From Ciona intestinalis (taxonomy: Eukaryota; Chordata; Ascidiacea; Phlebobranchia; Cionidae), in NCBI RefSeq assembly GCF_000224145.3, contig NC_020170.2:1134300-1198299 (forward strand): a DNA stretch of 64,000 nucleotides, given 5' to 3'. A program made the translations under genes and the position numbers. The notes under the pieces are model-generated. The model worked only from the letters and a program-made list of their open reading frames with translations. It had not been told where the DNA came from and did not search any database. Shown piece by piece: positions 50,877-62,788 of this stretch; the stretch's first letter is position 1; each line of letters opens with the position of its first letter.

Positions 50877-53800
50877 ATGAGGATCACCATTGTTCTGGAG
50901 GATGCGAGACACTCAATGGACGTTCAACCGGAAGATAAAGTTCGTGATCTTAAGGATCAGATAGAGAAAAACCTCCTTGTACAAACTATTGATGATAAGA
51001 GGATGGGGAAGTTTCTAGAAATGAAATTTGGAGGTCAGTTTTAATACATTTTATTATATGGTGAGTATAATAAATGAAGTTAATAATTTTACAGAGTAAC
51101 CGAAATTCCACATTTCCGGTTTTTATTAGTTTTGTATTTTTGTTTCGTGATGGATTTCTAAATCTACGATATGATATATGCGAACAAGGTCTTTCTTTTC
51201 CTTATAACTCGTGTGCTGTTGCTGTGTAAACATATAGTAGGGTGGGGAAGATGGGACACTTTTTCATTCTATTTTTTCTTCTCGTTGGTTAATAAGCAAA
51301 GTATATTTAAAGAATCATAAAACCAATCTTCACGACTCCCATAGACCGTTGTTAATTGTGAAAACACGATTAGGATTCCTGGATATTATAATAAGCTATC
51401 CCATCTCTCCCCACAGTGCTATGTATAGCTTCCGCTGACCATATGATAGTTTATCAGTATGAAAAAGTATATACACACATTAAACCTCCTAATTATGACA
51501 GGTGCTGCACTAAACGATGATTGGGTTGTCCAGGACCTCGGATTAGTTTCTGGATCTGTATTAAAATGCGCAACGAAGATAGTAGATAAACCAAAACTAA
51601 ATGTTTATCTTGGCTATAATAAAGACACTCTGCACATCATGGACGATATAGATCCTATTAAAGTAAGTTGTTTAAGTTTTGGACTGGTTCTTACAAATAT
51701 AATGCATAAGACCTACTAGCAGGTTGTCATGGAATTAAAAATAACTCTGACTTGACACTTTATACTCGATTCTAAACTGATCTTCCATATTGTATTTCGT
51801 GTTATGGAATAATATAGAAGGATGGGGAAAGATGGGACACCTTATCATTCCATTTTCTCGTCACATTTGGTAGTAAACAAAGAAAATTCAAATAAGTATA
51901 AAAGTTATATAATTAATTACTTGTTCAAAACACGATCAGAGTATTTGGATATTCTGTACTAGAGGTGTCCCATCTTTCCCTACCCATTATACGTATGGTA
52001 TAACTATAACCGGTCGTGTTTCCCTACAACGTGACTAAATAAATACAATTATACTAGTAACGCTTTATATTAGTTATCAAAATACCGTATTCTGCTTGTC
52101 AACTCTAATATTAATTTAACATTAAAATATATATCTCTACATAAATTTAAAAGGCAAAAGTTTAAACGATTGTCTATTTAATACGGCATATTTATAGACA
52201 ACAATCGGTTCCATACGCTCGTTGCTGTCAAGCACGCTTGGAATTCCCGTATCTGCATTCAATCTTTCGGTCAACTCACGGAACAAAAAAACTAACAACA
52301 AGATGTCGAAACGGGAATTATTCGACAGAAACACGATGGATTACTATGGACTAGAGATAGGTTCAACTATAATACTTGATCTATGGGATGGTTGGAACGA
52401 GCTTATACTGGCAGCGATATCAGGTATACATTAAAGTTTAGCATAGACCGGGCAAGACTAAAGATTCGTGTTCAAATTAGTTTCTTTCGCTTTCGGCATT
52501 TAAAGTATGCAAAACGTAAATGGTGGAAAATTGTGGAGAATGTAAATATACAAAATATTATAACAAATTAAAATTATTATGAACACTCGTATAAGTTAAT
52601 GCATATTTAGTTACTCCGCCAACCTAAAGAGTTGTTTTTGCTAACAAGAAATAAACATATTCCCTCATCGTACAAGACGATCGATAACGAAAGCACAACA
52701 CACGTTCTGCAGCCCATATAAGAAAAACACGAAAATTTCACCTTATTCTTGAAACAACATTCAAGATATTAATTTGATTTCAGGTCACGAGAATGTGGTA
52801 TCTCAGTATTTATCGTGGGACCGACCAGTTCGGAATTTCCAACAAAGAACTGCCCTATACATAGCGTCACACCGTGGTTACATGGGGTTAGCGACTGCGA
52901 TGATGAAGGTATTACGACTCTCATAATCTAGCGTTTGTATAGATTTTATTTTTGCCAGTTAAGAAACGAAATTTTCTATAATACCGTTTTTAAATCATAT
53001 TTTTGTCTAACAAAAGGAGAATTTTAAAAAGGGGACACGTCTTACGCCGAGAACCGTTTTCCCCATTCTACTATATAGTTCTAAAACTCTACATATAAAG
53101 ATTTTACAAAACACTTTAATCACCCAACATTAATGTTTATATTGTAGAGAGGGGCTAAGGCGCATGAGCCGGTAGGGACTTACCCTGGTAGGAAATGGTG
53201 TCTGGAGAGTGAGCATGCTGAAACTAAGAAGTGTCCTGTACATGTGGCGAGCGAGAAGGGCCATCTACCTTTACTTCGACTCTTCATTAAAATCAACCCT
53301 CTCTGTTTCGTGGTTATCGACCATGAGGATCGCACCCCAATACAGGTGGGTGGAATTTGCATTTTTTAATATGGGGAGCTTTGTGATTTTGCGTGCAGGA
53401 AATTTCTTAATATGAACCCTAATACTGCGGTTGCTTGCCAAGCTTATATTTGGGGCCCGTATAAGTTAATTTACGGCGAAAAAAGGCTTTTTCCTGTGTC
53501 GAAGTTTTTCTGAATTTGAGTCAAATTTTTTATGTACTTTTTTTGCAAAGCGGTAAAGGTAAAACATTTTTGTAGTTTTTTTTTGGAAAAAAGGTTAGTC
53601 GTTATTTTAAAACCCGGCGCCGTGGCACGGTTCCATATATGGCGCGCCTGTCTCTTATAAAGATGGATATTATGGGTTTACGGCTCGTCTTGTGGGCGTG
53701 TCCCTGGGCAAGATCAATAATACAAAACCCCGTTCTTTTTATTATTCTGCTTAAAATATGTTTGTGTATTTTAGATTGTTCTTCGGAAGAGACATCGAGA

Positions 53801-55646
53801 GTGTTTCGAATATTTGATTGTTCGGCAATGGGGAAGGAAGACTGGGAAAGATATTTCGTTACCTGTTATTGTGTATTGCCGATTGTTGCAATGGTGTGAG
53901 AGGGCAAGAGCACGGAACTTACTTATGAACGGAGTCAACACTTCAACATATAAAGGGAAACCAGCGAAGGTATAAATGTAACTCACTTTATCCTCGCGTG
54001 GCTGGAAAACGACAGTCGTTATCACCCGGGTTTAGTACCTCGTGTCAGCTTACGAGTTACCATACATGTTACTTTGTGAATGATTATTTTTTTGGAATTT
54101 TTTCATTTTTTTTATGTATGGCTGATAAGTTGGACAACCCATTATGACACTGGGNNNNNNNNNNNNNNNNNNNNNNNNNNNNNNNNNNNNNNNNNNNNNN
54201 NNNNTTCAGTTTATACGTATATTAGTGTGAGGTAAGACGGGACACCTTCAGCACATAATATCCAAATATACAGATTGTATTTTAAACAATTAACAACAGT
54301 TTATGAATGTCGTGAGGATACGGTTTTATAATTCATTAAAAGTTCAATGTTTACTAAATGGGACGAGGAAATAAAATGAAAAGGGACCCTATCCTACCCT
54401 AACCTACTATGCTGGTCATTTTTATCTTCAAGATATATGAATGGCAGTTACTTCTATATACAAAATGATTACATTTTATTAGTTGGAAACAGGCCCACGT
54501 CTATAAGACTATATTTCCCATATCAACGAGTGTATCGTTACTGTATATTATTTTAAGTTATGTTCTTTTAATTACGCATTAAGTTTTCTGATAAAAGAAG
54601 CTCTTTCAAACATAAGACTAATTCTAGTTTCTCAACCTAACAAAAGTATAACGCACTATAAAGTATAGGCTACGTACCTTTCAATGTTCATCAATCTACA
54701 GAGCGGGGCATTGGTTGGTAGCGAAGTATTAGTAGACGGATTCTCCAACAAACCAGCAAACTCAATCCCGTTTTCCGAGATCCCGAAACCAGCGATATCT
54801 CCAGAAAAACTTCTCCCGGCATTGAGTTTAGCAAAGCGGAGGTTAAGGGCAATAAGGCAAAGACGATCTTCTACTCGATCCATTCGTATCTCGTCTTCTG
54901 TGTCAAGCTGTAACGGCTCTCGGAAGCAGGATGTGACGTCAACATCGTTGTCAAGAGCAACGAGCGTGAGCTCAATTAAAGGCGGCCACGAGAGAGAGCT
55001 GATGAGCAGTGGGAATTTGCGGCGAAGGGGAACTGGGTTAAAATCCTGCATCAGCAAAAAATGTGTTTCTTCAGAATCTGCAGCCAATGCGGACAACGAT
55101 TCGAACACAGATTCCATTTTCCGCAAACTTCCCGCAATTTCTAGAGGAGAAGGCGATCGCTTATTTCATCATAGAGACTCCAGAATAACATTTAAAACTT
55201 CCGGAATCGATGGACAAAGAAACTCTACAGTTTCTGGAGGATCTGTAGATAGTTTATTGACTTCGCAGTCTGATTTCAACCGAAAACTACCTTTACCTGC
55301 TGTAAAGAAAAAGTTGCCAACATTGAGAGAGAATACTAACCAAGATCGTGGAGATCAACGGATTCCTTTGCCACCTAAAAGCCTCGAATGTCGTTTAAGG
55401 CCTTTCTTTTACTGGTCGCCGTACGAAGGGGTATCCAATCCAGTTGCAGATACTCTGAACCGTTACGAAAGTTACAGAGGCGCTCCAGCGCGCCAACATG
55501 CGGTCGAATGTGTTGCGGTAACAAGTGCTTTCACTGAACGGCCGTGGTTGCAACAGATTCGTATGGCTGTGCGTCTGACACGACGAGAAGTAAAAAAGAA
55601 CATATCTACTAAAGCAATAAGTCCTATATCTGTGTCTGTGAAATAG
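50877..55646 (+). CDS. ankub1: ANKUB1 homologue (ubiquitin-like and ankyrin-repeat protein)
   Basis: Seven exons: 50877-51033, 51502-51662, 52198-52423, 52784-52908, 53148-53345, 53775-53969, 54702-55646. They total 2007 nt (668 aa), all phases consistent. Residues 1 to about 110 are a ubiquitin-like fold (MRITIVLEDARHSMDVQPED, then GAALNDDWVVQDLGL). A second segment carries LGIPVSAF and YGLEIGSTIILDLWDGWNEL, as in vertebrate ANKUB1. Ankyrin-type repeats follow (RTALYIASHRGYMGL, RGAKAHEPVG, CPVHVASEKGHLPLLRLF). The long last exon starts SGALVGSEVLVDGF and ends in the conserved block FTERPWLQQIRMAVRLTRRE. Between these lies a Ser/Arg-rich linker longer than in the human protein. The molecular role of ANKUB1 is not established. 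The first exon follows CTTCGAAG, a possible acceptor. AATAAA lies at 55753. Confidence 0.93.
51237..51418. mobile_element. GATGGGACACC inverted-repeat element, copy D (ANKUB1 intron 1)
   Basis: The left end GTAGGGTGGGGAAGATGGGA is mirrored by CTATCCCATCTCTCCCCAC. The interior AATCTTCACGACTCCCATAG has the orientation of copy C. Confidence 0.7.
51818..51988. mobile_element. GATGGGACACC inverted-repeat element, copy E (ANKUB1 intron 2)
   Basis: The left end AAGGATGGGGAAAGATGGGA is mirrored by GGTGTCCCATCTTTCCCTAC. The interior is shortened compared with copies C and D. Confidence 0.7.
53613..53725 (+). repeat. SINE head just before ANKUB1 exon 6
   Basis: CCGGCGCCGTGGCACGGTTC is A-box-like. ATGGGTTTACGGCTCGTC is B-box-like. 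GTGTCCCTGGGCAAGATC follows, as in the SINEs at 46974 and 47436. Confidence 0.5.
53975..54154 (+). repeat. SINE tail just after ANKUB1 exon 6
   Basis: It begins GTAACTCACTTTATCCTCGC only a few bases after the exon 6 donor at 53970. It continues through CGACAGTCGTTATCAC and ACGAGTTACCATACATG, then runs into the assembly gap. Confidence 0.55.
54155..54204. other. assembly gap (50 N)
   Basis: Fifty undefined bases in ANKUB1 intron 6, placed between a SINE tail and a GATGGGACACC element. The round length suggests a placeholder rather than a measured gap. Confidence 0.98.
54224..54408. mobile_element. GATGGGACACC inverted-repeat element, copy F (ANKUB1 intron 6)
   Basis: The left end AGTGTGAGGTAAGACGGGAC is mirrored by GGGACCCTATCCTACCCTAA. 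The interior has AACAATTAACAACAGTTTAT, the same orientation as copy B. Confidence 0.6.
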
Positions 55647-55752
55647 CTGGTGTGGCCTCAAGTAATCTATCAAATAACTCTTCAATGCACCATTAACCTG
55701 CACTTTTTACATGCACTTAGTATTGTTCAGATAAATTAACGTACGATAATTA

Positions 55753-55758
55753 AATAAA
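55753..55758 (+). terminator. poly(A) signal of ANKUB1
   Basis: AATAAA occurs about 107 nt after the ANKUB1 stop codon and just before a SINE tail. It is the first such signal after the stop. Confidence 0.55.
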
Positions 55759-55762
55759 AGAA

Positions 55763-55920
55763 TGTAACTTGCTTTATCCTCCCGTGTCCGGAAAGCGGCA
55801 GTCGGTATAACACGAGTTTTTCGTTTCATACACCTTGTGCCTACTTACAAGTTAACACGTATATATGTAACTTTGTTGGTAATTGTTGTTTTTATTCGTT
55901 TCTCATTGTATGGCTCGCAT
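55763..55920 (+). repeat. SINE-tail copy after ANKUB1
   Basis: It runs from GTAACTTGCTTTATCCTCCC through GGTATAACACGAGT and CACCTTGTGCCTACTTACA to TTTGTTGGTAATTG. It is another member of the family seen at 31962, 50567 and 53975. Confidence 0.6.
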
Positions 55921-56785
55921 TTTAGAGATACATACGCCCGCGATGGTAGCAGCCACGATGAGTCTTAAGTCCAGTTAAATGATGCGCAAAAACTTATGGT
56001 GCAACGGCAATTAGCGTTACTTTATTCTACAACCTATAATCTACGCTAGCAAAGCAGTTCTTCCAAACTGGACTTGCTCTCTTCCAGCTTAACACACGAG
56101 CCCAATAAGGAAAATGGTAAGAAGTCTTCTATCTATCATCTATAGTTGTTTATCAACTTGTGAAGTTCCAGCAGGACACAAACCTTTTACACTCTCCTGT
56201 GTGCCAATACCTTCCTTACTGGTAAGGGGTATTATCTGCAGGGAGCCCTGGTTTGGTTTATGGAACAAGAAGTCTTAAGCCTGCTTTTTGTGGATTCTGC
56301 AGGAGCGACTACTGTTATTATCATTTAGTTGAAAACTATATTTTTAAAAACGGAACGCGCCTATTTAAGAAGCATAATCTTGCTTTCATACACCTCGTAC
56401 TAATGGACGAGTGTCTTATGCAATTTGAAAAGCCACATTTCTCACCATAGTTCAGCTCGTCCACATAGGGGATATCTGTAATTTTGCAAGCAAAAAACGC
56501 AGCATGTATTTAAAATATCGATTATTGATGTTTTAATTTACACTTTATTGTAAAGCAGCACTATACTGTTCATGATAAATTAAGCGACGATTTATGTGTA
56601 AAATTGTCAATTCATGACATAAAAGTACGAATAAAATCTATCCGTGGCAGCGGGTTAACAACATTCGTCTTGGAAGTGCTCACAACAGCGCAGTATGTTT
56701 TAACATAAGTGCAAATACGCACTTCATTCGTCGGTAGATTAGGTTGATAATTATACTCCTAATACTAGTGTGTTAAAGACAGATT
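55921..56785. other. convergent intergenic region
   Basis: No gene was recognised. A minus-strand AATAAA at 56544-56549 could serve the acyltransferase gene. Confidence 0.45.
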
Positions 56786-57008
56786 TTAATCTCTATGCCG
56801 CATACCATTTACATTATCGGCATTCTCTAACTCCGACAAAACAGTTCGTTCTGCTTCATCAGTTTCAGACAGGCAGCATTGTTCAGATTGGTTGAATTCA
56901 TCGTCAGTTTCACCACTGGATGGGGTTAGATCGAAGCGAACTTTTTTAGGAGGAGCGCATGGAACACCTTCATCATCGCCGAACAATTCACCAAGCTCTC
57001 GTTGTTTT
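56786..57008 (-). other. open frame continuing the acyltransferase in a shifted frame
   Basis: Directly after the acyltransferase stop, a neighbouring frame stays open for about 75 codons. It reads SYLHEKQRELGELFGDDEG, then PPKKVRFDLTPSSGETDDEF and an acidic, Ser-rich end, stopping at 56786. Its composition looks coding. HEKQREL corresponds in place to the EEQQKLY region of vertebrate GPAT3/4. It is probably the true C-terminus, reached if one G near 57022 were absent. Confidence 0.5.
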
Positions 57009-60000
57009 TCATGAAGATACGACTCCTTTCACTTTCATACGTTTTAACTGACCATCCCTGTTTATGAAGCAACAACCCAAATTCTTACAGATAAAATGAA
57101 TTGTTTTTACAACTAGCAGTGAAGAAATCGAACAATATTGGAGGGCCAACACCAATTAAATTGACCAATTTAGAGTTTTAATAAATTGTGTCTTCGTAAA
57201 TTGCACTATTTTGACAGATATTATTATTGTGGTCACAATAGCTAAAGAATTTTATGGGATTTACTTTCACATTTAGTTTTAAATAACGTTATTTCGTTAA
57301 TAACTTTAACTAGTCCAACTTTTGGGAGCTTTTTAGGTTAAGCTGCATTCGAGCAAAATAGTATTTTTGATAGGTACAAGTTTCTAACAAATAATTTTGG
57401 GTAACTAAGGGGGAGCACATTTTTTTTAAAAGTTCGTTATATTCAACCTATTAAACATATGACATACCAAATACAATCCACCAAACCACCTCTTCTGCAA
57501 ATAACTGATTTAACTCGTTCAGCGAATTGCATTGCATTCTCATCAGGTTGACGCTTCATGGCAGGCAAGTACCACACATCAGCTACAATGGCCCAACTTG
57601 TCATCACTACCAATAAATATTGCACCATGCTGTGCTTGGAACTGTTCCAAAATGCATCACCAAACCAAGGGTTGTACTGAAACAAAAATATTGTAGTGAA
57701 GGTTTTGAAGTGCCAGTAATACTATATTTAATTACCTTAATTGCAACGGGATAAATTGTTGTTGGAATCTCAAATGATCCTTTCTTGAACATCATCACTG
57801 ATGTGTTGTTGATGCATGTTCCTTCAGGGAAGAGGAGGACAGGAAAGTTCCTCTCATCACTAACATGCTCCATGATCCTCTTAGAGACGAACATCCGATC
57901 ACGAACCTCAGATCTTTCAAACCAAACATGTTTCGTTGCTTTTGATAAAGTTCTCATCATCCAACCTGTATAGTATACACATATCTCATGACTTATGTAG
58001 GAAGAAGTGGGATGACGCACACTGTAGAGCATAGATTCTTAAACAATGGGGTGCGACCTACTTACGGCTTAAAAAAGGTTTACAAGTGTTGCGTTATTGG
58101 TTGGGAAAGAGTTTACGTTTATGTATTCTTCATTTGTTGCAGTTTTGCAAAATGCATTTGCACTTATAGTCACCAAAGACCACACATTAGAAACCTCAAT
58201 GATTAATGTGATATTACAATATACTTTTAGTCCGCTTGTTTGTATAGACACCCAACATAAGAGCAAAACCTGTTTCAAGGTGTTAAACTGGGGAGCTAAA
58301 CATGATGGCACCCATGTTTCAAGTTGGGAACTCACCTAAGGCAGCCCTGATGTTACACATATGCTTGTATTTGCTTACCAAGGAAGCCTCCATGTATTTG
58401 ACCAAGCACTGCATATGGTCGGTCCTGCATAAGAATCGCTACATCTAATGTAGTTGTGTGGTTCGCTACACAAATACCTCCCGACTGAGGCATGTTTTCC
58501 CTGCATGACACATTCATTGTTGAAAGATGTAAACAACATTCAAGGGATTTTAAAAAGAGAGGATTCTTGTTGTTGGTTTATTAGTCAAAAATATTAAACA
58601 AAACATTACTTAAGCTAACTCCAATATAAACATGGGTTAATAAGATTGCCGGTAATACTCTTCACTAACTGAGAAAAATTATACAAGTTATGTTAAGAGT
58701 CACATGTGGTATTTGTGTCATATACAACACAGAGCACGTATATATACATGGTTTCCTATTGTTTTGGTAGCAGCCTAGCTATCACGACCAATTAAAAAAC
58801 TAAACCGCAAACCCAAATACACTTGTTTGTTTTTTATAGCAATTAACAAAACACAAATGAATAGGGGTAATAAGTTCAATATGGTATATTTATGACCGTT
58901 TATAATTTCTATATGTGTGAAATAATGAATTTTTGTGAAAAAATATATTTGTTTGTTGAGACAGGTGACTAGCTATGCTTTTACCATGTTGGCATGTATG
59001 TCTGCCTGTGTGTTTGTTTTGATGCAAGTTGTAAGTAGATGAAAGAAACTCACTTGTCATGGTAATCAACAACAGCTGAAAAACCTCGGCAAATAATTCG
59101 GAATGCGACGAGATTAACATAATATGCGGCCTTTCGTTTAAATCTGGAAGAAATGTTTCAATTTCCAACAATGTACATTTAAAGATATCTAGTTATAATA
59201 CTAACATTATATACACACTGTGTAGCTTATTTGTAAATATGTTGTCACTAAGCAGACATAACGATATAAAATAAACAATAAACATATCAACACAACAGCA
59301 TTATTTTATATAGCATGTGTTTAATGTAATAAAACATTATCAGATCATTACAATTTACAGCATCAAGTCAAGGCCAAATTAAAGATGTTAAACATATTTT
59401 TTATGCTTTAAAATAGTTTACTAACCAATAATTTATGAAAAATACAACAATGACCCCCAATTTGCGAATCAATTATGCTAAGTGCAAATTATACTTACTC
59501 TGAATCTGCCATTAATGTTAGTGGAAAGACAGTGACAAACAACCATGTAAGAGCAAAGCATGTTACAAGGATTCTGTTACAATAAAAAAGTTCGTTACTT
59601 TGTTCCATTTTCTCCATAGCATGAGCAGTAGCTTAAAATCAATGTTTTTCTATTGTATAGGCACCAAATGTGAGGCTGTAACAGTAGGCAGACTACTCCT
59701 TAAATTTTCTACATAGTATTAAATTAACATTATACATTGTTTCCCAGGGTGAATGACATGTGTCTATGTCTATCGTAACAGTAGGCAGACTACTCCTTAA
59801 ATTTTCTACATAGTATTAAATTAACATTATACATTGTTTCACAGGGTGAATGACATGTGTCTATGTCTATCACAGCCTTATGTAATCCTGTACAACTAAT
59901 ACAACCATAGGTCACAGCACACACAGTTACTTAGGGAGAAAACGAATTAGGGACATTGGTGTTGAAATTAAGATATCATATATCACAAATGTGAACCTAC

Positions 60001-62788
60001 CTTAGTGGGAGAAGTACACAGTATCTAAGGACCACACCAGCAAACCATAGCAGGGAAAGTCTTATGCTGTAAAGTTAATTATCTACTGTCACTTGATGGA
60101 CAACATGATAGGTTTATATCATGACCAACTATTAAAGTTTACAAGACAGTGATTGGGTGTTGACAACTATTTCATCGCTTTAACATCTAATTTACAGCTG
60201 GCTTTACACTAGTATAAACAAGTAGCATATGTAAAGTTGTAAACATATATTTTTAATGGTCAAGATAATCCAGAAAATTTAGCAATGGTTAAAAATGGTC
60301 CACACACATACATATTAGGTTTCAATGAATTGCATGGTAAATATACTTGACACATATAAGCTGAGGTACTTGACATATATAAAACTGCATTGAAACTGGT
60401 GCAAGCTAACCCGTTGATGACATGCTGTTTTAAATTGAAATATATATACACACAAGATGTATAGACTGGTCGTATCTTATCAATATATTAAAACATGTGA
60501 TGACAACAATAAACATAAACATTGGACACGTTTTACGACATTTCAAACTTTTCATTTTACCCATAAACCGAAGATATCAAATTGTCATTCTCATCTCTGG
60601 TAGCCATTCAGAGAAATAATTATTATTGGAAGATAATAGCAATTATGACATCATAATATACATACCTGATAAATTGATAATGGAAGTTGGTTCGTGTTAA
60701 AAGGTTCCAAGATGAAAGTTCTGCAAAAACATCATATGTATTACTGATGAGGCACAATACATATGGTATGTGCAAATTATACTTACTATCTACCAGCTGA
60801 TCTTCTGGCATAAAACTAGCATAGAATTAGAATTTATTAAAACCAATGCTTTAACCATGACTTGACATTCCCAATGCAGATTAAATGTTTTCAATAGAAC
60901 AGTATTTACTAATTATTATTAGGCCTATTGAGATATTAGTTTTTATATTAGGCCTAATACTAACGTGCAACATCAGTAGATATATTTTACAAATGTAGAA
61001 TATTATTTCAGCACATTCTATTGAAATTACAAAATTTTAACAAAATAAAAATCAGCAAAGATTATCAAAAATCATTAGCATTATTATTATTATCAAATAA
61101 ATGAAAAAACAGATGTTTTGTTTTTGTTAACCTTCTGCTCGAAATCTCTTTGTGACTTCATCATCTATGACTGCCTGCCAAACAAACAAATGTTTAAGTA
61201 TGATATCAATTTATTTGATATTCATTCTGGGGTAGCGGTCTAGCAAATATGGTTTGAACAAGGGTAGAGAAACTAACCTAACAAAAGAAATTTACATGTC
61301 TGTTCTTTAGGTGAACAGAAAATCAATTTAATGTAAATTAGAGAACAAATAAATCAATCAAGATTAAATTGATACTGCTTGTGGTGATATCATGCTTGTA
61401 AATGTCCTTGTGACAAATATCTCAACTTGGATTTCTTACCAAATCAAGGATATAATTTGGCAATTTGCTATTTTTATTACATTCTTACATTGTACATGCA
61501 GCATTTTATTCTGAAACTAATTATTGGACAATTACATTGACATCCACAACCATATATCTTACTTCAATTCCACTTTTAACCAAATATACAACATCGCTCA
61601 GTTCAAAGTTCTTATGTTGTTCGTTGACACAATTAGTGAGGCTACCAAGTCTATTGATGGAATTTTCTTTCTCAATTATATCTGTTGTAAATAACCAAAC
61701 AAATTCAGTATTTCTGAAAGTAAACCATCTTCTGTTGCAGCCTGTACAACATTGTTTAACAGCGACACAACTATTCAGCTGAAATTAAGAAAACCTACCT
61801 ATAGTATTAGAAACTAGACTTCAAGTTCATACAACTATTTTTTGCTTCAGATTAAAGTGTAGCTTGTATATATATAAAACAAAGGTGACCATTAGAAAGC
61901 AAATGGCTGTTGTGATTTGGAAAGAAATGTTTTATTGTACTGAATACAGGTAACTTTAAAGAACTAAAAGTACAGTTAAGAATGTCAAAAATAGTGATAG
62001 TCAGAAAATTTGTAATACCTTCAGAGGTTGCCATGATTATTGATTGGTTTCTCCGCGCTCCTTCCCTTTCCAGTCTTTCCGTTCCCCACTGTTAACAATA
62101 ACAAGATTATTTAATAAATTTCAGAGTGATTTGAATTAGGTAGCAGACACTAATTTTTGTATTACTGAAGCAATACCTAAGGTAATTGTAAAAGAATAAT
62201 TAAAAATAATAGACAAAAATATATGACAGCAGTCAACTAAATTTACAAAAATAACCATTACATAAGTACTTATCAAAGGGGAGAACAATCTATACCTTCC
62301 ACTAGCATGGTAAAAAGGGTTTATTAACATTTCAAGCCTGGTTTTTATATTCATTTTACTTAATTAAGCAAATTTTGCATCATATCTCGAAATTAAACTT
62401 TGTAGGAAATTATTCTTTCCAACTGGCACATAGACCTAATAAGTCTTGGCACTAGAGAAGAATCTTCTGGTACGTGGCAGAATAGGCTGGTGGAAAGTGT
62501 TAGAAGTTGGTGGTTGGGGATAGATTTTTAGGGGATTTCGGGGTTAGTGCTTATAGGGTTAGTGGTTAGCGAATAAGGTGAGAGAGGATTCTTCACTAGC
62601 ACCAAAAATTCCTATATTAAAAAAACACTCCTTACTTTAAAAAGTCGGATAAGTGATTTAATGTAGATTCGGCGAATGCCAATTTCTCTGCCAAAGCATG
62701 CTGGTACTACAGCGAGCACCAGGAACACAACAACGACAATTTGTATGAACCATTGTATTTCTTCAAGTGTTGGAAGGAGAAGCGACAT
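57009..62788 (-). CDS. gpat4-like: ER glycerol-3-phosphate acyltransferase, GPAT3/GPAT4 (AGPAT6) type
   Basis: Twelve exons: 62788-62636, 62088-62019, 61681-61563, 61174-61132, 60720-60666, 60066-60001, 59573-59499, 59143-59054, 58500-58379, 57965-57736, 57676-57468, 57057-57009. They total 1281 nt (426 aa), all phases consistent. The enzyme acylates glycerol-3-phosphate at sn-1, the first step of glycerolipid synthesis, in the ER membrane. An N-terminal hydrophobic helix (about 15-35) is followed by the family blocks DDEVTKRFRAEELSSWNLL and two membrane segments (about 150-200). Catalytic motif I is NHTTTLD (His238, Asp243). WFERSEVRDR and motif III FPEGTCINNTSVMMF (from 310) follow, then TIYPVAIK and SWAIVADVWYLPAM. 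The conserved end DGQLKRMKVK is followed at once by GVVSS and a stop, shorter than vertebrate proteins; see the shifted open frame at 56786-57008. Confidence 0.94.
59678..59871. repeat. 97-bp tandem duplication in an acyltransferase intron
   Basis: 59678-59774 and 59775-59871 are head-to-tail copies that begin GTAACAGTAGGCAGACTACT. They appear to differ at a single base (TTTCCCAGGG against TTTCACAGGG). The near identity indicates a recent duplication or an assembly duplicate. Confidence 0.9.
60787..60804 (-). other. candidate optional 18-nt microexon of the acyltransferase
   Basis: An 18-nt segment lies between exons 4 and 5, bounded by TTTTATGCCAG and GTAAGTATAA. Its length is a multiple of three and its phase fits. 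Inclusion would change RAEELSS to RAEEDQLVDKLSS. Confidence 0.35.
62448..62603. mobile_element. diverged relative of the GGTGCTAGTGA foldback element
   Basis: The left end is GGCACTAGAGAAGAATCTTC and the right end GATTCTTCACTAGCACC. The centre has GGGGTTAGTGCTTATAGGG and GGTTAGCGAATAAGGTG, as in 16066-16231. The terminal match is imperfect. It lies in the first intron of the acyltransferase gene, 33 bp from exon 1. Confidence 0.55.

Noticed and set aside
58326-58360. An 11-nt exon between acyltransferase exons 9 and 10
   Set aside because: It has acceptor- and donor-like ends but introduces a stop. Joining exon 9 directly to the exon at 57965 matches the vertebrate protein residue for residue in spacing.
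57009-62788. Calling the acyltransferase a pseudogene because of the early C-terminal stop
   Set aside because: All twelve exons are open, spliced in phase, and keep the catalytic motifs. Only the very end is affected, and a one-base sequence difference could explain it.
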